Of a stretch of 64,000 bases of DNA, positions 25,285-33,692 are shown in pieces. Both the position numbers and the translations under genes were made by a program. Where the stretch lies: contig CAXRIN010000083.1 of assembly GCA_964230605.1 (NCBI GenBank), positions 1 through 64,000 of the forward strand, given 5' to 3'. A model generated the notes under the pieces. It worked only from the letters and a program-made list of their open reading frames with translations. It was not told the origin of the DNA and did no database searches. This stretch comes from GCA-002722245 sp964230605. GTDB lineage: Bacteria > Bacteroidota > Bacteroidia > Flavobacteriales_C > GCA-002722245. The number at the start of each line of letters is the position of its first letter. Position 1 is the first letter of the stretch.

Positions 25285-25962
25285 TTATTTATTGTTTTTG
25301 TTAACAACAAGGATAATTTGTTCCGAAATATCGTTTTTCTCATTTAGAGGGAAAAATGAAGTGTTCATTCCGTCTTGTACTAAAACATAATCAAGCTTTA
25401 ATTTTTCATTGATCTCATCTAAAGCTTTTTGAACAATCTCATTTCTTTTTTGAGTGATTGTCATTTGACTTTTTTGCAAGTTTTCTGCTTTTGGTTTTAA
25501 ATCCATTACTTTTTGCTCAGCTTCCGCTTGTTTTTGAGCCATCTCTTTCATTTCCATTTGATAGGTCATCTGATCTAACAAACCTTTGTCTTGCATTCTT
25601 TTTAGTTCGTTTTCTTTCTTAGATCGGTATGCGTCAAAGTCCTGGTAAATTTGAGCTTCTTGTCTTTGTAAACTTAATTGTTGTTGCTCAAGCTTTTTTA
25701 AATCGTTTTTCAAAACAGGGCATTGCTCAACTACTTTGAACATATTAATAAAACCAATTCTTGAGAAGTCGGCCTCTTTCAATGAATCTAATGAAGTAGT
25801 GTCACTTAAATCAATCATAGCAACAGAGTCTGTTACAGTTGAATCAATGGTTTCTTCAATTAGCACTTCTTCTTTTTCTGCCTTTCCAGTTGAATTAAAG
25901 TGAAGTATATATAAAACTATAAGTCCTACCGCTAATATTCCGTTCGTTAAATTGATTTTCAT
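25285..25962 (-). CDS. OmpH/Skp-like periplasmic chaperone
   Basis: Skp-type proteins hold unfolded outer-membrane proteins in the periplasm. From ATG 25962 (225 aa) it has an uncleaved-looking N-terminal membrane helix (about 5-20), a threonine- and acid-rich spacer, GFINMFKVVEQCPVLKNDL as the first Skp strand, a long coiled coil (about 85-180, rich in Gln, Glu and Lys) and the closing strands LDYVLVQDG. An in-frame TTG at 25983 lies inside the -7 box and is rejected as start. The N-terminal anchor differs from classical soluble Skp. Confidence 0.82.
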   Translation of the reverse strand: MKINLTNGILAVGLIVLYILHFNSTGKAEKEEVLIEETIDSTVTDSVAMIDLSDTTSLDSLKEADFSRIGFINMFKVVEQCPVLKNDLKKLEQQQLSLQRQEAQIYQDFDAYRSKKENELKRMQDKGLLDQMTYQMEMKEMAQKQAEAEQKVMDLKPKAENLQKSQMTITQKRNEIVQKALDEINEKLKLDYVLVQDGMNTSFFPLNEKNDISEQIILVVNKNNK

Positions 25963-25980
25963 GTTACAAATTTTGGAGTG

Positions 25981-25988
25981 CAAATATA
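25981..25988 (-). promoter_or_regulatory. -7 box TATATTTG (OmpH-like)
   Basis: Exact TAnnTTTG on the minus strand, 18 nt before ATG 25962. It overlaps the in-frame TTG at 25981-25983. Confidence 0.58.
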
Positions 25989-26074
25989 GAATTAATCGAA
26001 CGATTTAATTATTTACTTCTTTTTAAATATTAAAGGAACTAAAATGAATTGAGTTCGTACCATACCTGTTAGCG

Positions 26075-26829
26075 ATGAATAAAAGATATACGTTAGGTAT
26101 AATAATTTCAATTTTAGTTTTGGTATTTAACCAAGCTTTTATTCAATATTGGCTTGAACAAAAGAAATCCGACGCCTACATGATTTAAGTGAGCCAGTTA
26201 GGAAAATAACAACTTTTTCTTCAGAACTTGAGAAAGATCTAAGCGGTAAATTAGAGTCTGATGAATCCTTTGCGCTCAATACCATTAAAAATTCTTCTAT
26301 CCAGTTGAAGAATTACTTCATGGGAATTCTTCAGTTGAATGATATTGACGAGAAAAAGGGATGGGAATCATTTAATCTTAAAGAAGGAATTGAATCAATC
26401 TTCCTAAAATCTAAATCGGAGTTTAATCAAGAGGATTCAACAATAGAGTTTAAAATAGATGAACCTATTACCGTAAAATTTGATAAAGAGGAATTTTTCT
26501 TACTCTTCTTCGAAATGATTAAGAATAGCTTTGTTTATGCTAAAAAGGAAGAGTCGCTTAATATTTTGGTTTCGGGTGAAATTGAAGGTGATTTTATAGA
26601 AATCGCTTTCCAAGACAACGGAATTGGTTTAGATGCCAAATATGACTCTAAAGTTTTTCAAATGTTTCAAAGACTTCACACTAGAAAAGAATATCCCGGT
26701 TACGGTATTGGTTTAGCGCTATGTAAAAAGATTATTGAAACAATGGGAGGAGATATTTCGATTGATAGTGGTTATGTGGAAGGTGCACGTTTTATTATTC
26801 GTTTGCCTTCTCAATTATTATCGAAGTAG
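26075..26829 (+). pseudogene. Sensor histidine kinase remnant with internal deletion
   Basis: The ATG at 26075 opens MNKRYTLGIIISILVLVFNQ plus AFIQYWLEQKKSDAYMI, a cytoplasmic tail and first membrane helix of a sensor kinase, and stops at a TAA (26186-26188). In another frame from about 26158 the sequence reads KEIRRLHDLSEPVRKI, the His-box of a kinase dimerisation domain, then continues to 26829 with an intact N box (EMIKNSFVYAKKE), G1 (DNGIGLD), F box and G2 (YGIGLALCKKI). The sensor region and second membrane helix are missing and the frames do not join, so an internal deletion has destroyed the gene. The only starts in the second frame come after the His-box. Confidence 0.8.
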
Positions 26830-28332
26830 AGTCACAGTTCCGATTTTTTGATAATCATTTAATACACCTGTTTCTCTCTCTATTTGTTTGTAGTTTAGTT
26901 TGTAAACATATGTTCCTTGAGGTGCATTTTTTCCATCCCATTTATCGGTCAACTTATTGGTGCTGAAAATAACTTTTCCAAATCTATTGTAGATATTTAA
27001 ACTGTAATAATAGGTTTCAATAGCTTCTGCTCCAAAAGTATCGTTAAATCCATCTCCGTTAGGTGTGAAAGCGTTGGGGATAAATAAATCTGTCGCACAA
27101 AAATCTTCAATTTTTATTCTGTCGGTAACAAAGCAATTAGCTCCGTTGTAAAGAGTTACTTTGTAAAAGCCGGGAGTTTTTGCAATGAAAATTGCATTTG
27201 TATCAAGCGTGTCATTGTGGCTCCAAACTATCCATTCAGCTTCTCCGGCATAAAGCTTCAAGCCATTTTTAATCTGTAAACATAGAGTAGTGTCACCTGG
27301 AAGTAAGCTTATTGGTGTTTCTTTTTCATTAACATTCATTGAATCAGATGCCAAACATCCAGAATCGTGGGAGATTTTAAGCCAATATTTACCGATATCA
27401 TCAATATTAATTTCCTTTGTTGTTTCTCCAGTGGACCATTCATATGAAAAACCTGAATTGAATACGGTGTCGGCTTTTAATTTTACTTTATCTCCCGGAC
27501 ATATTGTTGTGTCGTTGTTTATTGTGAATTCTATATTGTCAATTACAGTTACTGATACCGAGTCTTCGGTGTAACAAACTTTATTAAAAGATATATCATC
27601 CATTGCGAAATCATTACCATTACTGGCTGTGTTTTCGTTTGTAATGCATATTTCGGCACTTGTATTGAGGCCTGAGTTCCAAATTTCAAAAAATTCATTC
27701 CATTCACATTCTTTTGGTTTAGCTTCAAATGGAGCGCCGATTGTATCACCATTAATTGTAAATTGTAAAATCGCATTGTTTAAGTTGAGAATGGATGTTA
27801 CCCATGTTGATAAGGCGTAATCTTCATTTTGTTCTACATCAACCGTTTGACACCATATTTCTTCATTAGGAACGATAGCTCCGTCTGTTACAAACATATT
27901 TCCAATTCCCGTTTCTGTGTGGTCTGTGCAGTTTTTCCAACTAGGCCAATAAGTGTTTGTTTTGTTGTTAATGCAGTAACTTCCTTGTGGCATGCTACCG
28001 TTTAAACAACTTGACCAGTAATTAGATTGGAAATCCACGTTTCCAGATTCAAAATCACCATTTTTTATAAGGTTTTCTGGATGCAGTATTCTGTTTGAGA
28101 CATAAAACTTTTGAGATTTTTGGATGTCAACTGTGATTTTTGCTAAAGTATCACTAGATGTTATACCTTCTCCAAACCATTTTACTTTACCTAAGTTATT
28201 TCCTTTAACCCATAAGTTAATTTCTGAAGGAGAACATATGGTTGTGTCTGGCATTTTTAAGAAGTCGCAATTCTTTTGTCCTTGAACAAAACCTAAAATG
28301 CAAATGAATATGAATAGCAGCCAAGTTTTCAC
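26818..28332 (-). CDS. Secreted protein with T9SS type B sorting (gliding motility-associated) domain
   Basis: A 504-aa protein with a signal peptide (about 1-18) and an adhesin-like multidomain middle: an Ig/PKD-like unit near 20-60, a carbohydrate-binding-module-like jelly roll near 60-250 (NGDFESGNVDF, MFVTDGA) and Ig-like units with CPGDKVKLKAD. The C-terminal ~85 residues (LFIPNAFTPNGDGFNDTFG, then YNRFGKVIF and WDGKNAPQGTYVY) are the type B sorting domain that routes cargo through the type IX secretion system. It was probably displayed or released at the cell surface. Its 3' end overlaps the kinase remnant by 12 bp. Confidence 0.9.
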   Translation of the reverse strand: MKTWLLFIFICILGFVQGQKNCDFLKMPDTTICSPSEINLWVKGNNLGKVKWFGEGITSSDTLAKITVDIQKSQKFYVSNRILHPENLIKNGDFESGNVDFQSNYWSSCLNGSMPQGSYCINNKTNTYWPSWKNCTDHTETGIGNMFVTDGAIVPNEEIWCQTVDVEQNEDYALSTWVTSILNLNNAILQFTINGDTIGAPFEAKPKECEWNEFFEIWNSGLNTSAEICITNENTASNGNDFAMDDISFNKVCYTEDSVSVTVIDNIEFTINNDTTICPGDKVKLKADTVFNSGFSYEWSTGETTKEINIDDIGKYWLKISHDSGCLASDSMNVNEKETPISLLPGDTTLCLQIKNGLKLYAGEAEWIVWSHNDTLDTNAIFIAKTPGFYKVTLYNGANCFVTDRIKIEDFCATDLFIPNAFTPNGDGFNDTFGAEAIETYYYSLNIYNRFGKVIFSTNKLTDKWDGKNAPQGTYVYKLNYKQIERETGVLNDYQKIGTVTLLR

Positions 28333-28395
28333 AAAACCAATATATTCTTAATAGAGTCGACTGTCAATTAATGGAGTAGGACAAGCTTAGGACAA

Positions 28396-29109
28396 CTAAA
28401 AAATTATGTAAAAATCCTTTAGTAGCTCTTGATACTCTTTAGTGTATCCAATGTCTTGGTTTCCTGATGTAAACTCTTGATATATAGTTTTTTCAGTTTG
28501 GTTTGTAAATTCAAAGATTGTTCTTTTTGAAGCCTTTTTGGGTGAAGAGAAAATTTTGGTTTGTTTGGAAATAGATAGGTTTAATTTTTTGCTTTCTACT
28601 TCAACACGCTCCGATTCCCAGGTTGGATATATAAGATATAATATTCCACTGTCTGATAAAAGAACTTTAGCTTTTTGCAATAAGGTGGTCAATGGAAGAA
28701 ATTTTTCTTGTCTGGCTTGATTTCGATCTTCGTCATCACTTCCTGTTTCTTCAGTAAAAAACGGAGGGTTGGAAAGAATAAGATCAAATTTTTCATTTGG
28801 TTCAAAATCTTGCAATGAAGTCTTGATGAGTTCAAATCCCTTTTCAAAAGGAGAGTTGTTAAAATTTATTTTGGCTTGTTTAATTGCGTTGCTGTTGGGG
28901 TCGATTGTAGTGATTTCAGATAAAGGGAATTTTTGACGTAGCATCATTGGGATTAAACCAGTCCCTGTTCCAATATCTAAAATTTTTATAGGGTTAGAAG
29001 ATGAGACCCAAGCAGCAAGTAAAGCTCCATCAAATCCAACCTTCATTGCACATTTGTCGTGTTCAATTGAAAATTGCTTGAATTGGAAAGGTTTGGCGTA
29101 TTTACTCAT
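28396..29109 (-). CDS. trmN6: tRNA1(Val) (adenine(37)-N6)-methyltransferase family
   Basis: A 237-aa class I methyltransferase. Motif I is ILDIGTGTGLIPMMLRQKF (about 41-59), followed by TTIDPNSNAIKQAKINF and the N6-adenine signature DLILSNPPFF. It also has the family N-terminus FQFKQFSIEHDKCAMKVG. In Escherichia coli the homologue YfiC methylates A37 of tRNA-Val. Closely related NPPF enzymes act on other RNAs, so the substrate is inferred. It overlaps rimM by 8 bp and is cotranscribed with it. Confidence 0.88.
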   Translation of the reverse strand: MSKYAKPFQFKQFSIEHDKCAMKVGFDGALLAAWVSSSNPIKILDIGTGTGLIPMMLRQKFPLSEITTIDPNSNAIKQAKINFNNSPFEKGFELIKTSLQDFEPNEKFDLILSNPPFFTEETGSDDEDRNQARQEKFLPLTTLLQKAKVLLSDSGILYLIYPTWESERVEVESKKLNLSISKQTKIFSSPKKASKRTIFEFTNQTEKTIYQEFTSGNQDIGYTKEYQELLKDFYIIF

Positions 29110-29626
29110 TCAAATCAATAATTCCTTCAGGAAGGTCGAATACTACTTTCTTTTCATCTGTGTTGATTTCAACAATGAAATCATCAACAAAAGGAATAAT
29201 GATTTCCTCATTTTGATATTCAACAAACATTATTGTTTGGGCTGTTTGATTATTAATCTCAGTGATTTCACCTATCTCACCTTTTTGTTTGTCAAAAAGT
29301 GTACAGCCAACCAGCTCGTGCATATAAAATTCCTCAGAGTCTAGTTCAGGCAACATTTCTTTTGGCAGGTAAAGAGACAGGTTTTTAATTCGATTAATAT
29401 CATCATCTGAATTCAAACCTTCGAATTTTCCGAGGGCATTTCCTTTAGGATTCAGTTTATAGTGTGAAAGTGGATAGCTTACTAATTTTCTACCTATCAA
29501 AACGTAAACAGAATCCAAAGCTTCAGGCTCAATTGGACTATCATTGTCAATTATAATATTAACCTCTCCTTTAAAACCTTTTGGTTTACCAACTTTACCG
29601 AAATAAAAACAATCCTCTACTTTCAT
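29102..29626 (-). CDS. rimM: Ribosome maturation factor RimM
   Basis: A 30S subunit assembly factor that binds S19 and matures the 16S head. The 174-aa protein has the N-terminal barrel (FYFGKVGKPKGFKGEVNI, about 7-24) and a C-terminal PRC barrel (ELVGCTLFDKQKGEIGEI, then IIIPFVDDFIVEIN). The usual rpsP-rimM-trmD neighbours are absent; here it pairs with trmN6. Its -7 box (29641-29648) lies between it and the divergent GSCFA gene. Confidence 0.93.
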   Translation of the reverse strand: MKVEDCFYFGKVGKPKGFKGEVNIIIDNDSPIEPEALDSVYVLIGRKLVSYPLSHYKLNPKGNALGKFEGLNSDDDINRIKNLSLYLPKEMLPELDSEEFYMHELVGCTLFDKQKGEIGEITEINNQTAQTIMFVEYQNEEIIIPFVDDFIVEINTDEKKVVFDLPEGIIDLNE

Positions 29627-29629
29627 CTT

Positions 29630-29637
29630 TATATTTG
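29630..29637 (+). promoter_or_regulatory. -7 box TATATTTG (GSCFA gene)
   Basis: Exact TAnnTTTG 15 nt before ATG 29653, lying within 4 nt of the rimM start codon on the other strand. Confidence 0.5.
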
Positions 29638-29640
29638 TGA

Positions 29641-29648
29641 CAAATTTA
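29641..29648 (-). promoter_or_regulatory. -7 box TAAATTTG (rimM)
   Basis: Exact TAnnTTTG on the minus strand, 14 nt before the rimM ATG at 29626. The opposing box is only 3 nt away. Confidence 0.5.
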
Positions 29649-29652
29649 GTTC

Positions 29653-30633
29653 ATGGAGAGAACAGAAGTAAATATTTCTAGTAATTTTCCTTTATTAAGT
29701 GTAAATGATCGAACACTTTTTTTAGGCTCTTGCTTTTCTGAAAATATTGGGCGAAAATTTCAAGAGTATAAATTACAAGCCACAGTTAATCCCCTAGGCG
29801 TGGTTTTTCATCCAATCCCTCTTTCTAATCAGATCAAAAGGGCTCTTTCAGATGATTTGTATATTGAAAGTGATTTTTTTGAGTTTAATGATTATTGGTT
29901 TAACTACGAATTGAGTGGATCGTGTGCCAAGTTTGACAAGCAAGAAGCAGTTAGTTGGGCAAATGAAAAATTAGGAGACCTGAAACAGAGGTTGAAAAAG
30001 TCGGAAAGATTATTTTTATCTCTAGGGAGTGCTGTTGAAAGATCATTTTTAGGAAATGTTGTGGCGAACTGCCATAAGCAACCAATTAAAAAATTTGAAA
30101 GAAAAATAACTGGAGTTCAAACCTTAGTTGAGAATATTTCCCCTGCCTTAGATAGTGTTTTTGCAATAAATCCAAATCTTAAAATTTACTTTACAGTTAG
30201 TCCAGTAAGACATTTAAAAGAAGGTTTGGTGGATAATACAATAAGTAAATCAACGCTTGTTTTATTGTGTCAAGAATTATGTAATCGTTTTAAGAATGTT
30301 GAGTACTTACCAATTTATGAAGTAGTTATTGATGAATTAAGAGATTACTCATTTTTTAAAGATGACTTACTTCATCCTAATGATAAGGCTATTGAGTATA
30401 TTTGGCATAAGGTTAAAGAGTCTTTAGGAAGTTTAGAATTGAAGACTTATTTAGAGCATTCAAATAAATTAATTACAGCTTTTAATCACAATTCACTATA
30501 TCCTAAATCTGCTTCAAACATAGCTTTTTTAAATAATCTGAAATTAAGTTTAGAGCAGCATCAAGAAGAATATAAATTGGATTGGACAGCAGAAATTGAT
30601 ATTGTTAAAGAAAAGTTGAAAAATATGGCATAA
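29653..30633 (+). CDS. GSCFA domain protein
   Basis: A 326-aa protein beginning with the family block FLGSCFSENIGRKFQEYKL (about 23-41), from which the family takes its name, followed by NPLGVVFHP, SLGSAVERS and, near the end of the domain, the D-x-L-H-P motif DDLLHPND. The Gly-Ser ... Asp-x-x-His arrangement is that of SGNH-type hydrolases, so esterase activity on a polysaccharide or lipid is a reasonable inference; the substrate is unknown. It is transcribed divergently from rimM with only 26 bp between starts. Confidence 0.85.
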   Translation: MERTEVNISSNFPLLSVNDRTLFLGSCFSENIGRKFQEYKLQATVNPLGVVFHPIPLSNQIKRALSDDLYIESDFFEFNDYWFNYELSGSCAKFDKQEAVSWANEKLGDLKQRLKKSERLFLSLGSAVERSFLGNVVANCHKQPIKKFERKITGVQTLVENISPALDSVFAINPNLKIYFTVSPVRHLKEGLVDNTISKSTLVLLCQELCNRFKNVEYLPIYEVVIDELRDYSFFKDDLLHPNDKAIEYIWHKVKESLGSLELKTYLEHSNKLITAFNHNSLYPKSASNIAFLNNLKLSLEQHQEEYKLDWTAEIDIVKEKLKNMA

Positions 30634-30696
30634 TCATTGGCTTTTTACACAACAATTCTGAAGAAAGTGCGTAAAATGCCGAGAGTTGACTGAGTT

Positions 30697-32898
30697 ATGA
30701 AGAAATTATTAATCCTACCATTACTATTTATTTTATCGTTTATTAATCAAGCAGAAGCCCAGAAAAAGGAGCCTACGCTTGAGTTGGCAACATTTTTAAA
30801 AGCTAAAACCAAGGTCAAGGATCCTATAATTACTGTTTATGATGAGTCTGGGAAGAAGCTAACCGTAAATTCTGCTACTACAGCTGGTGGTAGAATTCTT
30901 CTGTATTTTCCTTTTAATAAGAAATACAAAGTAGTAGTTGAAAGAGAGGGATTCGTAACAATAAACTTTACAGTAAACGCTAATTTACCTGAAGGTGAAA
31001 AGGCTGAGAATATGTCTTCAGATTTAGATTTGAAAATGATAGAACAGCCTTTGGATGGCTCAAAAGAAGTTTTTGATAAGCCTGTTGCAAAAGTTGATTA
31101 CATCAAAAAGATTGGAATGTTTGATTTTGATTGGGATTATGATGATGAAATTTCTGATGAGTTAGCTGATTTAGAAAAGAAAATTAGAGATAAGGACAAG
31201 AAATATGAAAAAGACCTAAAGGATAAAGATTCTGAAATTGCGAAGGCAGAATTTGAAAAACAGAAGGCAGAAGAAGAAGCACGCAAGGCAGAAGCAGAGG
31301 CGGCTAAAGAGGCAGCGAGAAAAGCTGCGGAAGAGGAAGCTAAAAAAGCAGAGGCTGCAAAAGCAGCAGCAAAATTGGAAGAAGAGCGTTTAAAAGAGGA
31401 GCAGAGAAAAGCAGAGGAAGCTAGAAAAGCAAAAGAAGAAGAGTTAAAAAGATTAGCTGCTGAAGAAGAACAAGCCAGAAAAGAAGCAGAGGAGGCTCAA
31501 AGAAAAGCTGAAGAAGAGAGAAAGAAGCGTGAAGAGGAAGAGAAAAAATTAGAAGAGGAAAGAAGAAAAGCTGAAGAAGCTGCAAAAAAAGCTGAAGAAG
31601 AGAGATTAAAATTAGAGGAAGAAAAAAGGCTTGCTGCTGAAGCAGAAAAAGCAGCAAGAGAAGCTGAAGAAGAAAGAAAACGTAAAGAGGAAGAAGCTCG
31701 AAAAGCTGAGGAGGAAAAAAAGAGATTAGAGGAAGAGGAGAAAAAGAGATTAGAGGAGGAGAAACGTAAAGCTGAAGAAGAAGCAAAAAGAAAGGCGGAA
31801 GAAGAGGCCGCTAAAAAGGCTGAGGAGGAACGATTGAGAAAGGAAGAAGAAGCTAGAAAGAAAGCTGAGGAGGAAGCTAGAAAAGCAGAAGAGGAGCGAA
31901 AACGCAAAGAGGAAGAGGCTCGAAAAGCTGAAGAGGAAAGGAAAAAACAAGAAGAGTTAGCTAGAAAAGAGGAGGAAGAGCGTCAACGAAAATTAGAAGA
32001 AGAAAGAAAGCGTAAGGAAGAAGAAGCACGTGAAAAAGCTGAAGCTGAAGAGTTGGCAAGATTAGAAGCTTTAAAAAAGGCAAGAGAGGAGAGAGAAAAG
32101 CAAGAAGCTGAAAAAAGAGCAAAAGCTGAAGAGGAAAGAAAGCGTTTAGAAGAAGAAAGAAAGAGAGAACTAGCCGAAGCTGCTAGGCAAAAAGCTGTTG
32201 AAGATAGTTTAAGACAAGTTGAGTTGGCAAGAATAAAGGCTGAAGCTGAAGAGGCGAGACTAAAAGCAGAAGAGGAAAAGAAAAAAGCTGAGGAGGCTGC
32301 AAGGATAGCTGCAGAACAAAAGCGTTTAGAGGAGGAGGCTAGGAAGAAAGCTGAGGAAGAAGAGAGAAAGCGTAAAGAAGAAGAAGCTCGAATTGCTCAA
32401 GAAAAAGAAGAAGCTCGAAAAAGAGCCGAAGAGGCAAAGCGAAAAGCAGCAGAAGAAAAAAGATTGGCTGAGTTAGCCGCGGCTAGAGAGAAAGCAAGGA
32501 CTGATAGTATTGCTAAAGTTAAAGTTGCTGAAGAAGCAAGAAGAAAAGAGGCAGAAGCAGAAGCTGCCAGAAGAGCAGAAGCTGTTAGGAAATATAAAGA
32601 AGAGCAAGAAAAAAGTGCTCAAACATTGTTAGCTTCTACTGAGCCTGATGATATTGATATTTCAAAATTACAAGGTGCAGCAAAAACCACATACCTATCC
32701 AATTTGGCTAAGAAATACGGAGAAGGAAAACATACTCGTAAAATTGAAGAGAAAAATAGAGTTATTACAATTGTAGTTGTTGTTAAAGACGGGAAAGCTA
32801 CTGAATATAAGTGGGTGAAAACTTCATACGGAGGAAATTACTACTTCATGGACGGAACTTCGATTTCAAGAACTCAATACGGAATGGGAACTTCTTGA
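30697..32898 (+). CDS. Exported protein with ~480-residue charged helix (TolA-like low complexity)
   Basis: A 733-aa protein. Signal peptide about 1-21 (FILSFINQAEAQ). Residues about 25-150 form a beta-rich domain (ELATFLKAKTKVKDPIITVY, then KYKVVVEREGFVTINFTV) like a peptidoglycan-side or carboxypeptidase-regulatory fold. Residues about 160-635 are almost entirely A, E, K and R in KAEEEARKAEEER-type blocks, expected to form a long single helix or coiled coil. The last ~95 residues are a small alpha/beta domain (TYLSNLAKKYGEGKHTRKIE, then RVITIVVVVKDGKATEYKW). This layout could span the periplasm like TolA. Function unknown. A strong terminator follows at 32942. Confidence 0.75.
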   Translation: MKKLLILPLLFILSFINQAEAQKKEPTLELATFLKAKTKVKDPIITVYDESGKKLTVNSATTAGGRILLYFPFNKKYKVVVEREGFVTINFTVNANLPEGEKAENMSSDLDLKMIEQPLDGSKEVFDKPVAKVDYIKKIGMFDFDWDYDDEISDELADLEKKIRDKDKKYEKDLKDKDSEIAKAEFEKQKAEEEARKAEAEAAKEAARKAAEEEAKKAEAAKAAAKLEEERLKEEQRKAEEARKAKEEELKRLAAEEEQARKEAEEAQRKAEEERKKREEEEKKLEEERRKAEEAAKKAEEERLKLEEEKRLAAEAEKAAREAEEERKRKEEEARKAEEEKKRLEEEEKKRLEEEKRKAEEEAKRKAEEEAAKKAEEERLRKEEEARKKAEEEARKAEEERKRKEEEARKAEEERKKQEELARKEEEERQRKLEEERKRKEEEAREKAEAEELARLEALKKAREEREKQEAEKRAKAEEERKRLEEERKRELAEAARQKAVEDSLRQVELARIKAEAEEARLKAEEEKKKAEEAARIAAEQKRLEEEARKKAEEEERKRKEEEARIAQEKEEARKRAEEAKRKAAEEKRLAELAAAREKARTDSIAKVKVAEEARRKEAEAEAARRAEAVRKYKEEQEKSAQTLLASTEPDDIDISKLQGAAKTTYLSNLAKKYGEGKHTRKIEEKNRVITIVVVVKDGKATEYKWVKTSYGGNYYFMDGTSISRTQYGMGTS

Positions 32899-32941
32899 TA
32901 CGAGTAGAAGGTAGAAGGTTCTTCAATTAACACGAAATTTC

Positions 32942-32967
32942 AAGGTCACTTTTAGTGACCTTTTTTT
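32942..32967 (+). terminator. Rho-independent terminator
   Basis: The stem AAGGTCACT / AGTGACCTT (32942-32950 with 32954-32962) runs into a seven-T tract (32961-32967). It follows the charged-helix gene. Confidence 0.88.
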
Positions 32968-32993
32968 GTCGTGGCCTATGAGAATAGGCCATA
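32967..32993 (+). repeat. REP-like GTGGCC hairpin, copy 3
   Basis: Differs from 6981-7007 at one position (TGTC for TGTA) and keeps the same TATGAGAATA centre. It lies directly after the terminator. Confidence 0.7.
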
Positions 32994-33086
32994 GCAAGCA
33001 AAAATGTTAAGTGGAATTAATATAATTCATCTCTTACAGTTTTTTATCCGCCTTTCATCTGCCATCACCACATGCCTCTTATTATA

Positions 33087-33094
33087 TATCTTTG
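33087..33094 (+). promoter_or_regulatory. -7 box TATCTTTG
   Basis: Exact TAnnTTTG ending 4 nt before ATG 33099. It supports that start over the upstream ATG at 33072, which would precede the transcript. Confidence 0.55.
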
Positions 33095-33098
33095 CAAA

Positions 33099-33623
33099 AT
33101 GGTTGATGATAAAAAAACGCTTGCTATTCAAAAGGATTTGATGTCAGGTGATAAAGAAGTTATTTTAAAGGGATTGAAAGAAGTGAAAGAACACGGTAGT
33201 TCTGCTATAATGTTCCATTTGTTATCGGCTACATTTAAAAGTGGTTATTCCGAAGTTCTGGAGGAAGGGAAAAAGATCCTTTTTAATATTAAAGATCAAG
33301 GGGTAGTTGGAGAACTTTTAGCTGCTTTAAAAGGTCAGGATTTTGTAGAGTATCGAGCTGATATAGCTGCATCAATCTGGGAAGCGGGTCTGAATGCAGA
33401 AGATCGATTAATAGATTTAGTTGAGATAGCAGTGGTTTCAGATTACATGACAATTGTAGAGATCACAACTATCATTGAGAATATTGAGGCAGGCTTTCCT
33501 TATGATGAAGTAACGGAGGCTTCATTAATCATTAATGAGCATCTACATGAAATTGATGATGAGAGCAGAATAGCTTTATTATCAAGTTTAGCTGAAACAT
33601 TAAACGGCATGGCGGCAGAATAA
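33099..33623 (+). CDS. HEAT-like helical repeat protein, hypothetical
   Basis: A 174-aa all-helical protein from ATG 33099 (MVDDKKTLAIQKDLMSGDKE). Repeated helix pairs (AIMFHLLSATF; VVGELLAALKGQDFVEYRAD; IAASIWEAGL; IVEITTIIENIE) resemble HEAT or armadillo units, which suggests a scaffold. No catalytic residues stand out, and there is no export signal. It precedes the ABC-F gene by about 70 bp but that gene has its own promoter box. Confidence 0.7.
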   Translation: MVDDKKTLAIQKDLMSGDKEVILKGLKEVKEHGSSAIMFHLLSATFKSGYSEVLEEGKKILFNIKDQGVVGELLAALKGQDFVEYRADIAASIWEAGLNAEDRLIDLVEIAVVSDYMTIVEITTIIENIEAGFPYDEVTEASLIINEHLHEIDDESRIALLSSLAETLNGMAAE

Positions 33624-33663
33624 TAAATTCTATTCCTGTCTTCCACAAACCATATGTACAAAC

Positions 33664-33671
33664 TATCTTTG
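33664..33671 (+). promoter_or_regulatory. -7 box TATCTTTG (ABC-F)
   Basis: Exact TAnnTTTG 21 nt before the ATG of the ABC-F gene. Confidence 0.5.
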
Positions 33672-33692
33672 CATTTCTAAAAAGAAAAATTC

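Noticed and set aside
26305..26829. A complete short histidine kinase starting at TTG 26305
   Set aside because: It would begin after the His-box (RRLHDLSEP), leaving an ATPase domain without its phospho-acceptor helix; the preceding sequence reads as the His-box in the same frame but without a start.
31421..31950. Three minus-strand open frames rich in Leu, Phe and Ser
   Set aside because: They are shadows of the A/E/K/R helix coding region; the complement of GAA/AAA/GCA codons reads as Phe, Ser, Leu and Cys.
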